A stretch of DNA of 64,000 bases. It comes from Dinoroseobacter shibae DFL 12 = DSM 16493 (GTDB lineage Bacteria; Pseudomonadota; Alphaproteobacteria; Rhodobacterales; Rhodobacteraceae). The stretch covers positions 62,001 to 126,000 of the forward strand of contig NC_009955.1 of NCBI RefSeq assembly GCF_000018145.1, written 5' to 3'. Below are positions 8,079-19,018 of this stretch, in pieces (positions within the stretch are counted from its first letter, which is position 1; every line of letters begins with the position of its first letter). The position numbers were made by a program, and so were the translations under genes. The notes below the pieces were generated by a model that ran no database searches, was not told where the DNA came from, and saw only the letters and a list, made by a program, of their open reading frames with translations.

Positions 8079-8657
8079 TCATATGACGTGGGTTACCAAC
8101 CAAAGAGGCCCCAGATAAAGAGCAAGCCCGAGCAAGATAAACAGCCCGTCGCGGGCCAACATACCAAACGCGAGAAGAGCAACGGCACCCCCGACCAACG
8201 AGGATGAAAACGGGACGAATTCCAGAAATGGCATGATGAGGCCGGACAAAACACACAGAGTTTGGGGGATGAAGATCAGCGGACGATGCACAAAGGCCGT
8301 CAGTCTGGCGTATGTATGCGCATCCAGCCACGCCATCGCAGGGCGAAGCCGTATGAACACAGACCGTACGCGGGCACCATTTGTTTTGCGCCTTAAAAGC
8401 CACCTTGGCAGCCAGAGCCGGTCACGGCGCAACAGCATCTGCACAGACACCAGAAAGATGAGCATTCCCATCATAGCTGAAAACAGAGGGATGCCGCTGA
8501 GCGGCGTGGCGACGGCAATCGCCGGGATCAGCAAAACGGGTGTAAAGCTGGCATGGCCGACTGCCTGCACCAAATCATCAACACCGACTTGTTCGCGATC
8601 CGTCGCCGCAACGATGCGGTCCACGATCCCGACCAAGACTGCCGTTTGTTCTGACAC
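8079..8657 (-). CDS. exoD: ExoD-family exopolysaccharide synthesis protein
   Basis: I place the start at the GTG of VSEQTAVLVGIVDRIVAA, which has AAGGAAAA just upstream; the upstream extension has no ExoD features. The product, about 192 residues, contains VGHASFTPVLLIPAIAVATP and SGIPLFSAMMGMLIFLVSVQ, which are characteristic of ExoD. At least four hydrophobic helices follow. ExoD affects exopolysaccharide production and alkaline tolerance in rhizobia; its biochemistry is unknown. It is downstream of the Ca/Na antiporter gene on the same strand. Confidence 0.83.
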   Translation of the reverse strand: MSEQTAVLVGIVDRIVAATDREQVGVDDLVQAVGHASFTPVLLIPAIAVATPLSGIPLFSAMMGMLIFLVSVQMLLRRDRLWLPRWLLRRKTNGARVRSVFIRLRPAMAWLDAHTYARLTAFVHRPLIFIPQTLCVLSGLIMPFLEFVPFSSSLVGGAVALLAFGMLARDGLFILLGLALYLGPLWLVTHVI

Positions 8658-8772
8658 GATTTTTCCTTGTAGAGAGTTTCCAATGTGCAATCGACAAATC
8701 TGTTCGTGCGGGTTTTCACTCTGCACGACATTCTGATCGGCACATCGGTAGGTGATTATGAGCATGCACTGG

Positions 8773-9738
8773 CTATGAGGTCGCTCCGGTCGAGAAAAGG
8801 AAGACCATATAGGCGGCATAGGCTGTCAACATGAGCACACCCCACGTCCGCCCGATCGAGCGGGTTGCGAACAAAAGCCCCAGCAAAAGCAGACTTGCCG
8901 CGACCATGATGGGGGTATCAATCTCGCGGAACCGTGCGGCCACATCCATCGGCTGGATCACAACCGTGATGCCAAGGATGGCGAGGATATTGAATATGTT
9001 GGACCCGATCACGTTACCCAGAACGACGTCGGACTGCCGTTTGATCGCAGCCACGACAGCTGTGGCAAGCTCTGGCAGAGATGTCCCGATTGCAACCAGC
9101 GACAATCCGATCACAGCATCCGAGACGCCGTAGGCGCGTGCAATCGAAACCGAGCCCTGAACCAACAAGTCAGCCCCGAACACAAGGGCCGCGATACCAG
9201 CGACCACGAAAAGCGGAGCCTGCCAAGGGCGGGTTATCGGGATATCTTCGAATGCTTCGGCCTCATGCGCGAAGGTTTGGGATTGCCGGTTTCGCCGTTC
9301 CAGCCAGTACGTCGAGACCAGATAGGCCGCGAGAACCGCGAGCATTACGGTCCCGTGCAAGCGGCTGATCACGTCTGCCTGAACAAGCCCTAGAGTGGCC
9401 AAAGCCACAAGCGTGGCAACAAACGCTTCACGCAACGCGCCACGATCCCAACCCGTGACCGGCGTGATTGCAGCAGCTATACCAATAATGAGCAGTATGT
9501 TCGCGATGTTCGATCCAACCACATTGCCAAGGGCAATTTCCGGAGCGCCATCCAATGCGGCATTGACCGAAACCAGAAGCTCGGGCGTCGAGGTTCCAAA
9601 GCCGACGATCACCAGTCCGATCAGAAGTTTAGATATGCCAAAACGCTCGGCGATGGCTACGGCACCACGCACAAGTCCCTCACCCCCCACAAACAAAAGA
9701 ACAAGGCCCACCGCGACAAGAAGAAGATCGTATCCCAT
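8773..9738 (-). CDS. Calcium/sodium antiporter (CaCA family, YrbG-like)
   Basis: A 321-residue inner-membrane exchanger with about ten helices and the two inverted alpha repeats of the family. Repeat one has GFGTSTPELLVS and LGNVVGSNIANILLI; repeat two has AIGTSLPELATA and LGNVIGSNIFNILAI. The Glu residues in TPELL and LPELA are the expected ion ligands. Length is normal for YrbG-type proteins. It lies in a minus-strand run of ion-transport genes. Confidence 0.92.
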   Translation of the reverse strand: MGYDLLLVAVGLVLLFVGGEGLVRGAVAIAERFGISKLLIGLVIVGFGTSTPELLVSVNAALDGAPEIALGNVVGSNIANILLIIGIAAAITPVTGWDRGALREAFVATLVALATLGLVQADVISRLHGTVMLAVLAAYLVSTYWLERRNRQSQTFAHEAEAFEDIPITRPWQAPLFVVAGIAALVFGADLLVQGSVSIARAYGVSDAVIGLSLVAIGTSLPELATAVVAAIKRQSDVVLGNVIGSNIFNILAILGITVVIQPMDVAARFREIDTPIMVAASLLLLGLLFATRSIGRTWGVLMLTAYAAYMVFLFSTGATS

Positions 9739-9863
9739 TTTTTATTCCAGATTGAGTGCCAAAGGATTGGCGATAATGTGAGGTGCAGACGTGGCTGGTG
9801 GTTTTATCAGCCGGAGTTAGTGCAGAGGCCGATAGGCCCGCCACGCGGATGGGCAGATTATGA

Positions 9864-10325
9864 TCAATTACATTCAGTGCTATCGGTTGTGTCATCTGGA
9901 AGCTGCGTATTGCACGAAATCCCGCGTCCAATGTCAGTGTCTTCCAGAATGGCCGCGTCGAAAACAGCCGCTTTAAGGATGGTATTCTCGAACGACACAT
10001 TGATAAGCCGCGCGCCGACGAAGCTCGCCCCTGTCAAATTGGCCGATGCGAAAGAGACATTTTCAAGTGTTGCGTCATCAAAGAGTGCGATGTTGAGGTT
10101 TGCCCCCGAGAAATCGACGTCGCGAATTGTGGATTCCGAAAGGTCGACACCGGTCAACCGGCGACCTGACAGGTCCAGCCCCTCGACGACGCAGCCACTA
10201 CACCGTCCAAGCATGCGCAACTGCTCGGGTTCGGCGACGTCTTGTGCTATTGCCGCACTTGAAAGCAGTAGCCCGAGGCCAACAAGGAAGCCTAAGCCTG
10301 CGGAGGGTGTCGTATGCCGGTCCAA
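9864..10325 (-). CDS. Secreted pentapeptide-repeat protein
   Basis: The 153-residue protein starts with a signal peptide (residues about 1-28, cleavage near SSAAIAQD). A CSGC pair follows around residues 42-46, then about twelve pentapeptide repeats of the A(D/N)LXX kind (GVDLSESTI, DFSGANLNIALF, SFASANLTGASF). This should fold as a right-handed quadrilateral beta-helix in the periplasm. The tail has two more cysteines, suggesting disulfides. No specific function is known. Confidence 0.82.
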   Translation of the reverse strand: MDRHTTPSAGLGFLVGLGLLLSSAAIAQDVAEPEQLRMLGRCSGCVVEGLDLSGRRLTGVDLSESTIRDVDFSGANLNIALFDDATLENVSFASANLTGASFVGARLINVSFENTILKAAVFDAAILEDTDIGRGISCNTQLPDDTTDSTECN

Positions 10326-10649
10326 TGAAGTGGTCCTTTTTGGAGTGCCCTCGAGCTTGCGATAAGCGCCCCAGTTGAACCCGTGTTTCTGATGTAGACA
10401 ATTAGCCGAAGTGTAGCTTCCTGTTGGATAATCATTTTCTTCGCGTTCCAGCGTATCCCGATAGTGCTGATATTTTACAGTCGACTGAATGCTGCATTAT
10501 TTGGGCGCTTTCATAAAAGACATCTAATTTCAGGCATGTAAGCAGCGGCAAGTCGTTTACAATAGCGGTCCTGTTGGCAGATTATGAGGGAGAGCTACCT
10601 CAAGCGCTAAAGCGCCAATAGGCGACTTCAGTTGCCTTATCACATTGTC
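10326..10649. other. Intergenic stretch, no gene seen
   Basis: About 320 AT-richer bases between the pentapeptide gene and the CorC/HlyC gene. It must hold the minus-strand promoter of the pentapeptide gene. No ORF with a ribosome site and no strong terminator hairpin were seen. Confidence 0.5.
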
Positions 10650-11936
10650 TTATCCTCTACGGCTGACCAGTAATTTGTCGATCCGTCTTCCATCCAGATC
10701 AACAACCTCGATGGTCATACTTTCGAACGCGACCTGTTCGCCCAGTGCAGGCAGATGGCCTGTCTGTTCCAGAACAAGGCCAGCGACAGTTTCAAAGTCG
10801 CGGTCGGGATCAATTTCTATCGAGAAGTGCTCCGCAAACTCGTCCACAGGCATCCAGCCCGCGACAAGGTACGACCCATCCGCCCGCTTGACCATCTTGG
10901 GCTCGTCCTCGCCTTCATCGGGAAATTCTCCTGCAATGGCTTCGAGAATGTTCATCGGAGTGACGATCCCGACGAAATGTCCGAATTCATCGTAGACTAG
11001 CACCATATGGGCCGGTGCGTTGCGCAGGCGGTCAATGACGAGCAACGCGCTTTGCCCTTCCTGAACAATTGGTGCCCCGCGCAATAAGGCACGCAGACTC
11101 AAGGGGCCATCATTCAAAACGGGACCAAGAAGATCACGCGTCGTCAATACCCCGATGATATTGTCGATATCCCCCTCCCAGACCGGCAATCGGGAACGGC
11201 TAACATCTTTCAAGTCCTGCAGAATTTGTGACTTTGAGTCACAAATTTCCAAGGTTTCCACTTCCAGCCGGGGTGTCATCAGGCCACGCGCGGTCCGGTC
11301 CGCGATGCGCATAACACCCGCAATCATCTGACTTTCGGCGGGGTTCATCACGCCTGCGCTTTCGGCCTCTGCGATGATAAGGCGGACTTCGTCATCGCTG
11401 ACTGTTGCGGATTGCTTGCCCGATTGGCCCAGAAGGGTCAGGATGACCTTGCCAGATCGGTCAAGCAACCAGATCAACGGGGCTGCCACCCGTGCGACAG
11501 CATGCATCATGGGGGCCATACGTGCCGCGACCTGCTCCGGCGCGCGCAGTGCAATCTGCTTGGGGACGAGTTCACCGACGATCAAAGAAAGGTAAGTGAT
11601 CGCTATGACCACGGTCCCGACCCCTATTGGTTGCGCCCAAGCGGTAGGCATGCCCACCTCTGCCAGTGTTGCTGACAGACGTGCGCCCAGCGTGGCACCC
11701 GAAAAGGCACCGGCCAAAACGCCCACCAGAGTAATACCGATCTGAACGCTTGACAGAAACTTGCCGGGATCTGCTGCAAGCCTGATCGCCGTTGCTGCAC
11801 CTTTGCTGCCTTTGTCCGCCAGTAATTTCAGCCGTGCAGGCCGGGCCGAGACGATGGCCAGTTCGGACATTGCAAGAAGACCGTTAATCAGCGTCAACAG
11901 AACGACGATAGTGATTTCGAAATACATTTTTTCCAA
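10650..11936 (-). CDS. CorC/HlyC (CNNM-type) membrane protein with CBS domains
   Basis: The 428-residue protein has an N-terminal DUF21 membrane domain (residues about 1-190, four helices, with LTLINGLLAMSELAIVSARP), a CBS pair (about 205-335) and a C-terminal CorC_HlyC domain (about 345-425, GYVAGWMPVDEFAEHF-like region). Family members take part in Mg2+ or Co2+ homeostasis. Domain order and length are normal. The start MEKMYFEITIVV could shift by three codons. No partner gene is directly fused or overlapping. Confidence 0.9.
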   Translation of the reverse strand: MEKMYFEITIVVLLTLINGLLAMSELAIVSARPARLKLLADKGSKGAATAIRLAADPGKFLSSVQIGITLVGVLAGAFSGATLGARLSATLAEVGMPTAWAQPIGVGTVVIAITYLSLIVGELVPKQIALRAPEQVAARMAPMMHAVARVAAPLIWLLDRSGKVILTLLGQSGKQSATVSDDEVRLIIAEAESAGVMNPAESQMIAGVMRIADRTARGLMTPRLEVETLEICDSKSQILQDLKDVSRSRLPVWEGDIDNIIGVLTTRDLLGPVLNDGPLSLRALLRGAPIVQEGQSALLVIDRLRNAPAHMVLVYDEFGHFVGIVTPMNILEAIAGEFPDEGEDEPKMVKRADGSYLVAGWMPVDEFAEHFSIEIDPDRDFETVAGLVLEQTGHLPALGEQVAFESMTIEVVDLDGRRIDKLLVSRRG

Positions 11937-12022
11937 CTTTTGCCGGTGCTGCGGCTGATTATTTGATGTGTGGTTTGGCAGGGAGGAGGGTGTAATTACG
12001 CCGTCCGCTAAATAAAACAGGA

Positions 12023-12991
12023 TCAGTTACGAAAAACCCGCAGAAGGCTCGCACCGGCGTCCCAAAGATCAAAAGCCCTGGCGTAGTAGTGTTCGCGCGC
12101 CACGAAAGGCTTCTCGCCAGCGCCGTCAAGTTCCACTTCGATGGTGTCAATCAGGCGCAAAAGACGGCGACGGTGTATGCCCAGACGGCTTTGAACAGGG
12201 TCTGCAAGAATGCCCACAAACGCCGCAAAGATCGATCCAAGCATAACAAGCACCGCAAGCGTGGCTACCACCAGCCAGGGCGACGTATCGGTTGCAAAGA
12301 CACCATACCAAGCACCGCCGATTGTTTGCCCAAGCGGAAAATTGGCAATTGCTGTGGTATGTGCCATCGCTTCTGCAACACCCGGTGCCATCGATATCAT
12401 CCCTGGTGTCAATGCCTGAAAGACGACGGCCCCTGTCAGGAGCGTAAACAGTACGGTTGTAATCTCGGACACAGCAGATCGCGTCCCTGCATATTCTGAC
12501 ACCGCGCCCAGCACGCGATGGCTCAGGGCTCGTGCATCATCTGCATTTTCGCACCGACGAAGTGTTTCGCGGAATTGAGGTGCAGCAAGGACAGCATGTT
12601 CCAGTGTCGTTTGATCGAAAGCGGTTTTACCAGCAGTGACCGGCAGACCAAGCAGGTCGGCGATGATGCAGGTTTCGACCCTTCTCGCGACTGACGTGCG
12701 TAATAAAATACGACGACGGGCCAGCCAAGCCCCCCCACGACGCAACCCGAGGCGATTGCAGAGATAAGCGACGATGCGGGTCAGCACGAAAACCGGCGAC
12801 AAAATAATATTCACTGGAGCCCGAAAAATATCCCAGCCCAGTGCATTGCGATGAAGGCGTAGAGTTCCCCTCCAGCTGAAATGCTCAGCCACGAAAGGGT
12901 CAACGGCGTGCCGGAGTGTCTGGATGTAATCTGGTAAGTCGAGCGTCTCAGGTGTTCTGGGTGCGGCCTCAGTCGGCGATGATGTGATCAT
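12023..12991 (-). CDS. Membrane protein of unknown function (DUF6635-like)
   Basis: The 322-residue protein resembles a Rhodobacteraceae family I believe is listed as DUF6635; the number is from memory. Visible features are a soluble N-terminus (VDPFVAEHFSWRGTLRLHR), a short hydrophobic segment NIILSPVFVLTRIVAYL, a cytoplasmic region, then two or three helices between residues 180 and 280 (ITTVLFTLLTGAVVFQAL and LVVATLAVLVMLGSIFAAF). Function is unknown. It sits between CorC/HlyC-like and Na+/H+ antiporter genes on the same strand, which suggests a shared membrane or ion-stress context. Confidence 0.65.
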   Translation of the reverse strand: MITSSPTEAAPRTPETLDLPDYIQTLRHAVDPFVAEHFSWRGTLRLHRNALGWDIFRAPVNIILSPVFVLTRIVAYLCNRLGLRRGGAWLARRRILLRTSVARRVETCIIADLLGLPVTAGKTAFDQTTLEHAVLAAPQFRETLRRCENADDARALSHRVLGAVSEYAGTRSAVSEITTVLFTLLTGAVVFQALTPGMISMAPGVAEAMAHTTAIANFPLGQTIGGAWYGVFATDTSPWLVVATLAVLVMLGSIFAAFVGILADPVQSRLGIHRRRLLRLIDTIEVELDGAGEKPFVAREHYYARAFDLWDAGASLLRVFRN

Positions 12992-13224
12992 GATGGTGAC
13001 ACACCATCTCCTTTTTATCTAATATAGAGCGCTGTTAACTCTGTCATTTAAGATGTGTCACGCTCATATGATTGCAAGTATACCGATAGCCTGATCTCCA
13101 CAGATTTTTTGTATCAGGCGCTTTCTTGCCGTCTCAGTACAGAATTGGAATACGTCTTCAGCTCAACTTGAAACCATTTCGTTTTCCAGCAAACACTGAG
13201 CGTGAACTTCAGGCGTACGATGGC

Positions 13225-15738
13225 CTATTTTTCTTCCAGCACTTCCCCGAGTAGAAGGAACGGGTCAATTCCGCGTTGTTCGGCGCTTGCGCGCACCGCG
13301 TTCTGCAAAACGGCGCTTTGCGCCAGCATTTGCCGAAAGCGGGCAACATCCAACACTAGCAGCGTGGAGGGCGCGATGGCCCGGACTTCTGCACGACGGG
13401 CATTTCTTGTCAAAGCGGCGACTTGTCCAAACATATCTCCCCTGCCCAAACGCCACGATTGCCCCAAACTTTCAAGCTCAACAGCGCCCGAGGCGATGAA
13501 GTAGACGTTCTTCACCTCGTTATTCTTATGAACAATGACATTGCCTGCGTTGACGTATTGGGTACGCAATGCCCGACCCAGTTTTCTGAGGGCGGCTTCA
13601 TCGAGGTCAGCAAACAGGGGAAACAGCTTGATGAGCTCTTTCCGCTTCAACGCGATATCAAGTGTCGGCCGCCCCTCTGCGGCTGTTCGCCGTACCGCGA
13701 GGCCTTGCATCAAGGTTGCATAAACCTCAGCTCCGATTAGGCCGTCTTCTCGCATGGCTGCATATTCCCGCTCTTCCAGTCGAAGCGACGTGCGCCGGAT
13801 GAAACGCCGTTCCAGTTCCTCGGCATAGCCCGGATACTGCAATCTCAGGCCCTCCAGCGCTGTTTCAACTGTTTCGATCCGCCGCGCGAGGAGTTCGTGA
13901 AGGAGGTCTGCCACACGTCTGCCGTGAATGCGACGAATGCGTCCGTCGATGAATGCATCCAGATCGCGCATGATCAGCCTTTGCGACAGCAACAGCTCGA
14001 AGCGATCAGACGTCATGCGTACCAAAGGCGCAGAAAGGCCCAATCTGTTGTGCAACGCCACAACCGTCCTGAACGCGCGACCATAGGCAACCGACCGGCG
14101 GGCGGCCTGCTGATATCCGCTGCGCCCGCCTGCCCGTGCAGCCTCGATAAGCCGATCAGCGTCGGACAGGATCTGTTCAGCCATTCGCGCCGAAATTGTC
14201 CGTTCCCTGACCCGCGCGAGGATTGTGTCACGCTCGAACCCTGCAAGGGCGATAAGCCCCAAAGTGATCCGGTCGCGATCAAGGATTTCATCGCTGTCTT
14301 CGGCTGTTCTGACCGCCGCTTCCAGTCTTTCGCCGAAAACCTTTGCTTCGGCGCGCACGATATCATGCGTGAGTGCGTAATCCTCGGTGGTGCGTGCAAT
14401 ATCTTCGCGCACGGTTTGGAGGGCTACCGCAACCACCTGCCGCGACATCGCCTCGTCGATAGGTGACAGGCGGTCCAGACCCATCCAGCCAATAACGGAC
14501 CGCAGCGTGGTGCCCTGCACGATCAGCGTGAAAAGCGTAAAACCAGTTGCAAGGATACCGACGAGGCGTTTGACCTCGACAGGAACACGGAAACTTTCCG
14601 TGACGGCCAGCGCAAGCGCAAGTGTGACCGCGCCACGCAGCCCGCCCCAAAGAATTGCCACACGGTAGGGACGTTCAACTGGCGGTGAGAGTCGCAAGAT
14701 CGCCAGTAACGGCAGAAGTCCGAACAAAATTACGGCCCGTGCCGCAATCGCGGCAACAATAACCACACCGATTAGAATGAAATCGCTTACTCTGACATCT
14801 TCCAGTAGTCGCGGAATAAGGAGCGCGGCAAGAATGAAGATCAATGCACCAGCCCAGTGGGCCAGCAGATCCCAGACTTCGCGCAGGTTGGCCCAGGCTT
14901 GGGGTGGAAGACGTCCGGGACCACTCAAGTTCAAGGTCAACCCTGCAGCGACAACAGCAATCACGCCAGACGCGCCGATACTTTGTTCCGCGCCAATATA
15001 GGCGAGATACGGGAGAGCGACCGATACCAAAATAAGTGCAAGTTCATGCGCGTGAAAAGACGCCATTATCCAGATCGCAACGCGCGCGGCCAGCCAGCCA
15101 GTGAGTGCGCCTCCGGCGATCAAAACCGGAAAGCGGGCCAGAGCATCGCTCAATTCCGGGTTGGGTACACCCAGCATAACAAACCCCATGAACAGCCCAA
15201 AAAGTGCGATAGCGGCAGCATCGTTCAAAAGGCTTTCGCCTTCAATGATCCGCGCAAGCCTGCGGGGTGCCGAAATTGAGCGGAAGATCGAGACAACAGC
15301 AGACGGGTCGGTCGTTGATACAATGGCACCTATCAAAAGGCATGCGGCCAAAGGTAGGGTAGTGGCCCACGACAACGCATAACCGACGCTGAGTGTGGCA
15401 ACGACCACTGCGACAACCGCCAACACCATGATTGGAACCCAGTCATCAAGCATCCGGCGCAAGTTCATGCCCAATGTCGCCTGAAATAGAAGCGTCGGTA
15501 GAAAGACATAAAGAAAGACGTTGGATCTGATCGGCAGGCCAAGGATGGCCTCGGCCACAGGATTGAGCGCATCGGTCAAATCCGTGCGCAAAAAGAAGAT
15601 CGCGCCTTACGCGATAATGATTCCTAGGCCTGCCAGAATGGCGCTGTAGGGAAGCCTCAGACGGGCCGCAAGCGGCTCCGCCGCACCGATGACAAGAAAA
15701 AGCGATGCGATAACCGCCGTGATCAGAACTATATCCAT
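13225..15738 (-). pseudogene. NhaP-type Na+(K+)/H+ antiporter with cyclic-nucleotide-binding domain, interrupted by an in-frame TAA
   Basis: From MDIVLITAVIASLFLVIGAA the frame reads through the first antiporter helix to AGLGIIIA, meets TAA at 15607-15609, and continues in the same frame as GAIFFLRTDLTDALNP. The rest is intact: about 400 residues of CPA1 membrane domain, a long helical linker, and a C-terminal cNMP-binding domain (RLGRGDMFGQVAALTRNARR). Without the stop the protein would have about 837 residues. Restart after the stop would need a TTG without a ribosome site and would lose the first helix. A true nonsense mutation or a sequence error are both possible. Confidence 0.8.
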
Positions 15739-15884
15739 AAAGCAGGAGTATCTGAAATTTAACATGTCAGAAACTGTTCTAGCACTGCGGTGTTTTTCGT
15801 AGAATATTTCCCCAAGCAAGAATGGAGCTATTACCAAAAACGGCCACTTTTTTGGAGCGCTGGCAAAAGCCCTCGTTTCAAATT

Positions 15885-15972
15885 GCCACAAAACCTGTTC
15901 AAACCCTATAAGTTGTTGAAGGTTTTTGCCCCCGTCGTGTTAGCGGACTTTCGAACTCGATGCAGCATCTGT
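15885..15972. repeat. Dispersed intergenic repeat, copy A (target of the Tn3-type transposon)
   Basis: Shared features with copy B at 24615-24720 are AGTTGTTGAAGGTTTTT, a spaced AGCGGAC/AGCAGAC TTCG block, and TCGATGCAGCA. The match resumes beyond the transposon at 31414 (GTTGCTTTGGGCTC against GTTACACTGGGCTG), so the transposon inserted inside this copy. Similarity is about 75 percent by eye. No coding function is visible. The rest of 15739-15884 is non-coding. Confidence 0.55.
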
Positions 15973-16010
15973 GGGGTCTGATGCCGGAGAGTGCAGAATC
16001 CTACGCTAAG
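15973..16010 (+). repeat. Left 38-bp terminal inverted repeat of the Tn3-type transposon
   Basis: Starts GGGGTCTGATGCCGGAGAGT and ends CTACGCTAAG. It is 10 bases from the tnpA stop codon and is preceded by the target duplication TCTGT. It differs from the right repeat at one base (position 9, A against G). Confidence 0.93.
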
Positions 16011-16019
16011 GCGGTTTGA

Positions 16020-18902
16020 TCACTTTTTTGCCCACCTGTATTCGCCGGTGAGAAGGATGTGGGCCCATCCGAGCGGGGAGCTGTGCGCGAGGAGATCGGG
16101 GGCGCAATTCAACCCGACCCGCTGCCGCGCGGCCACGGCCTGACCGAGGTGCTTGGTGTTCCAGTAGATGATGATGGCGGCGAGCAGGTTCAGCCCGGCC
16201 ATTCGGAAGTGCTGGCCTTGGGCTGTTCGATCACGGATTTCACCTTGGCGACCAATGCGCAGGGCGTTTTTCAGCGCATGATGCGCTTCGCCCTTATTCA
16301 GGCCGATTTGGGCACGGCGCTGCATGTCGGCATCCAGCAGCCAATCGATGATGAACAGTGTCCGTTCGATCCGGCCGATTTCGCGCAATGCGACCGCAAG
16401 TTCATGCTGTCGGGGGTAGGATGCAAATTTCCGCAATAGTTGGCTTGGGGCCATTGCGCCCGCCACCATCGTGGCCGCGCTGCGCAGTATATTTGGCCAG
16501 TTTGAGCTGATGACGGGTTCTCTGACCTTGCCGCCGATCAGGCCCTTCAGTTCTTTTGGGCAGGATGCTGGATCGAAGAGGTAAAGGCGCTTGGAAGGTA
16601 GATCCCGGATGCGGGGGATGAACTGAAAGCCCAGAAGGGCGGTGACGGCGAAGACGTGATCGGTGAAGCCGCCCGTGTCGGCATACTGTTCGCGGATTTT
16701 CTGACCTGCGTCTGTCATCAACAGGCCGTCCAGGATGTAAGGAGCCTCGTTCACCGTGGCCGGGATGGTCTGGGTGGCGAAAGGGCCGTACTGGTCGGAG
16801 ACATGGGTATAAGCTTTTAGACCGGGTTCATGGCCGTATTTGGCGTTGATCAGGTTCATCGCCTCGCCATGGCGAGTGGTCGGGAAGAATTGCCCGTCGC
16901 TCGAAGCGGTCTGCCCTGCGCCCCAAAACTGGGCCATCGGCAAGGCAGATTGACCTTCGATCACCATGGCCAAGGCGCGTGCCATCGCGTCGCTTTCCAC
17001 ATGCCAGCGCGACAAGCGCGAGAGCTGGAAATAATCATGGGTGTTCGTGGCCCCAGCCATTTTGCTGAGACCAAGGTTCAGCCCCTCAGCCAGTAGCACG
17101 TTCAACATGCCGACCCTGTCTTTGCATGGAACGCCGGTGCGCAGATGGGTGAAGGCCTCGGTAAAGCCGATCTCGTCATCCACTTCGAGCAGGAGGTCTG
17201 TGATCCTGATCTCCGGCAGGCGGTTGTAGAGATCGAGCACCATGGCATCTGCCTCTTCGGGGACAGCGGCCGTCAGACGGTCGATCTTGAGCACGCCATC
17301 TTCGATAGAACCTCCCGGAATGGCACCCGCCCTGGCGGCGCGGGCCAGTCGTTCCAAGCCATCTGCTAGGCGAGATTTTCGATCCGCGAGCCAGAGATCC
17401 GGTTCAAACGGCATGGCCAGTTTTGGCGTGGCCCTGGCAACTTCCGTCGGAACCAGCGCTTCCTTAAGATCACCATACCGGCGGGAATGTGCGAGCCAGA
17501 TGTCGCCGGCACGGAATGCATCGCGTAGGTGGCACAGGACCGCCACCTCCCAAAGCCGGTTCCCATCGTCGTGATTCAAGTGTCGATGCCATTTCGAAGC
17601 CCGGCGCAGAAAGGTCAGTGGCCGGGTAGTTGTCGTTTCCGTACCCGCGACGATGTCGGCGGCGGCAAGCAACGGCTCGGCCACCGGGGCTGCCTGAATA
17701 TCGAGCGCCCGGAGCATGCGCGGCGCATAGCGTCGGAAGCGATGATACCCGTGAACAACATGTGCCAGTGGATCAGCCGCCAATGTGTCAGTCAGTTCGG
17801 CGGCGGTGGAAACAAGCCCCCTCAGCGATGACCAGCCTCCGGCGTTTTGGACGGCCTCCATCAGGGAGGCCTGATCTTCATGTGCTTCCAGCAGAGCTGA
17901 TCCAAAATTTGATAAGCCCTGCAAGGTGTCTTTCAAAGCAGCCTTGGCGTCATCTGCCCGAGCATCGCATACGCGTTTCGCCTCACGCCACGTCTTCCCC
18001 ACAATCCGATCATGGGTTTCGACCACGGCATCGGCAATGGCACTGCGCCATTCCAGAGCGCAGACCACGAGGATGGCAAGGCGGCGGTCGCCGGAGATAT
18101 CCCGCAGATCTCCGGCGAAGTAACGTTCACCTTGCCGTCGGAGGCGCGCGATACGGTGGGGCGGCACACCCGACAGGACGGTTCGGTCCACGGCCATGGT
18201 CTGCAAGAATTCCAACCGGCCGAGCAGCCGGTTCATGTCGGCCGAGTTCTGGCCCACCTCAAACTGGCGCAGCCAGACAAAGCGGGTGACAGAACCATCC
18301 GCCATTTCCGTCAGCAAGGCGTCAAGTCGGCTGCACATCTCATCATCCAGCCGGTCGGCAATCCGAGCGTCGATCCGTCACTCTGCAGCAACGAGTGCAT
18401 CCGCGCAAAGGCGTTCGATAACCGTGATCCCCGGTAGAATGGTCTGGGTCGCCCGGCATTGTTCCACGAAACGCCGCGCCAAGTCCTCGTTCGACCGGGC
18501 AGTTTCGGCTGTTCTCTCCAGCCAGGCCTTCAGGTCGCGCGATCCTCGGCCAGTGAACATCTTGTAGCTATAGAGATCCCGCAGGGCAGCCAAGTGTTCG
18601 TGGCGCGTTTCTTCGCGGCTTGCATATCCAGCCAGATCGTCTGACTTCAGCCCAAGCTGCGCAGCCAGGAAGCGCGTGATCTCCATTGGAATGAACTCGC
18701 CCGGGGTCAACAACCGACCGGGATAGCGCAATGCGCAAAGCTGGAGAGCAAAGCCGAAACGATTGTGTGGGCGACGACGGGCGCGGATGATTTCCAGATC
18801 GTCGTCCGCAAGGGTGTAGTGGCGCAACATCGCCGTTTCATCGGTCGGAAGATCAAAAAGTACTGAGCGCTGACGCTCGGTGAGGATAGTACGATGCGCC
18901 AT
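16020..18902 (-). pseudogene. tnpA: Tn3-family transposase TnpA with an in-frame TGA
   Basis: The N-terminal frame (MAHRTILTERQRSVLFDLP, DUF4158 domain) runs 174 codons to ADALVAAE, then TGA at 18378-18380, and continues in the same frame as RIDARIADRLDDEMCSRLD. The downstream 772-codon frame holds the Tn3 DDE catalytic region, including YTHVSDQYGPFATQTIPATV. Read through, the protein is about 960 residues, normal for TnpA. The lost codon was probably CGA (Arg), since relatives read AAERRIDARIADR. A single C-to-T change would explain it. Otherwise the gene seems undamaged, so inactivation is recent or is a sequence error. Confidence 0.85.
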
Positions 18903-19018
18903 GTATCTTTTGCTTTCTTATAATGGTTTGTTTATTGATGATTAAGATACTGAATAAGGAATTATTTTGATGGCTGAAAGTGTGAACTTGATCGCTACTT
19001 GGCGGTCTTTTTTGAGCG

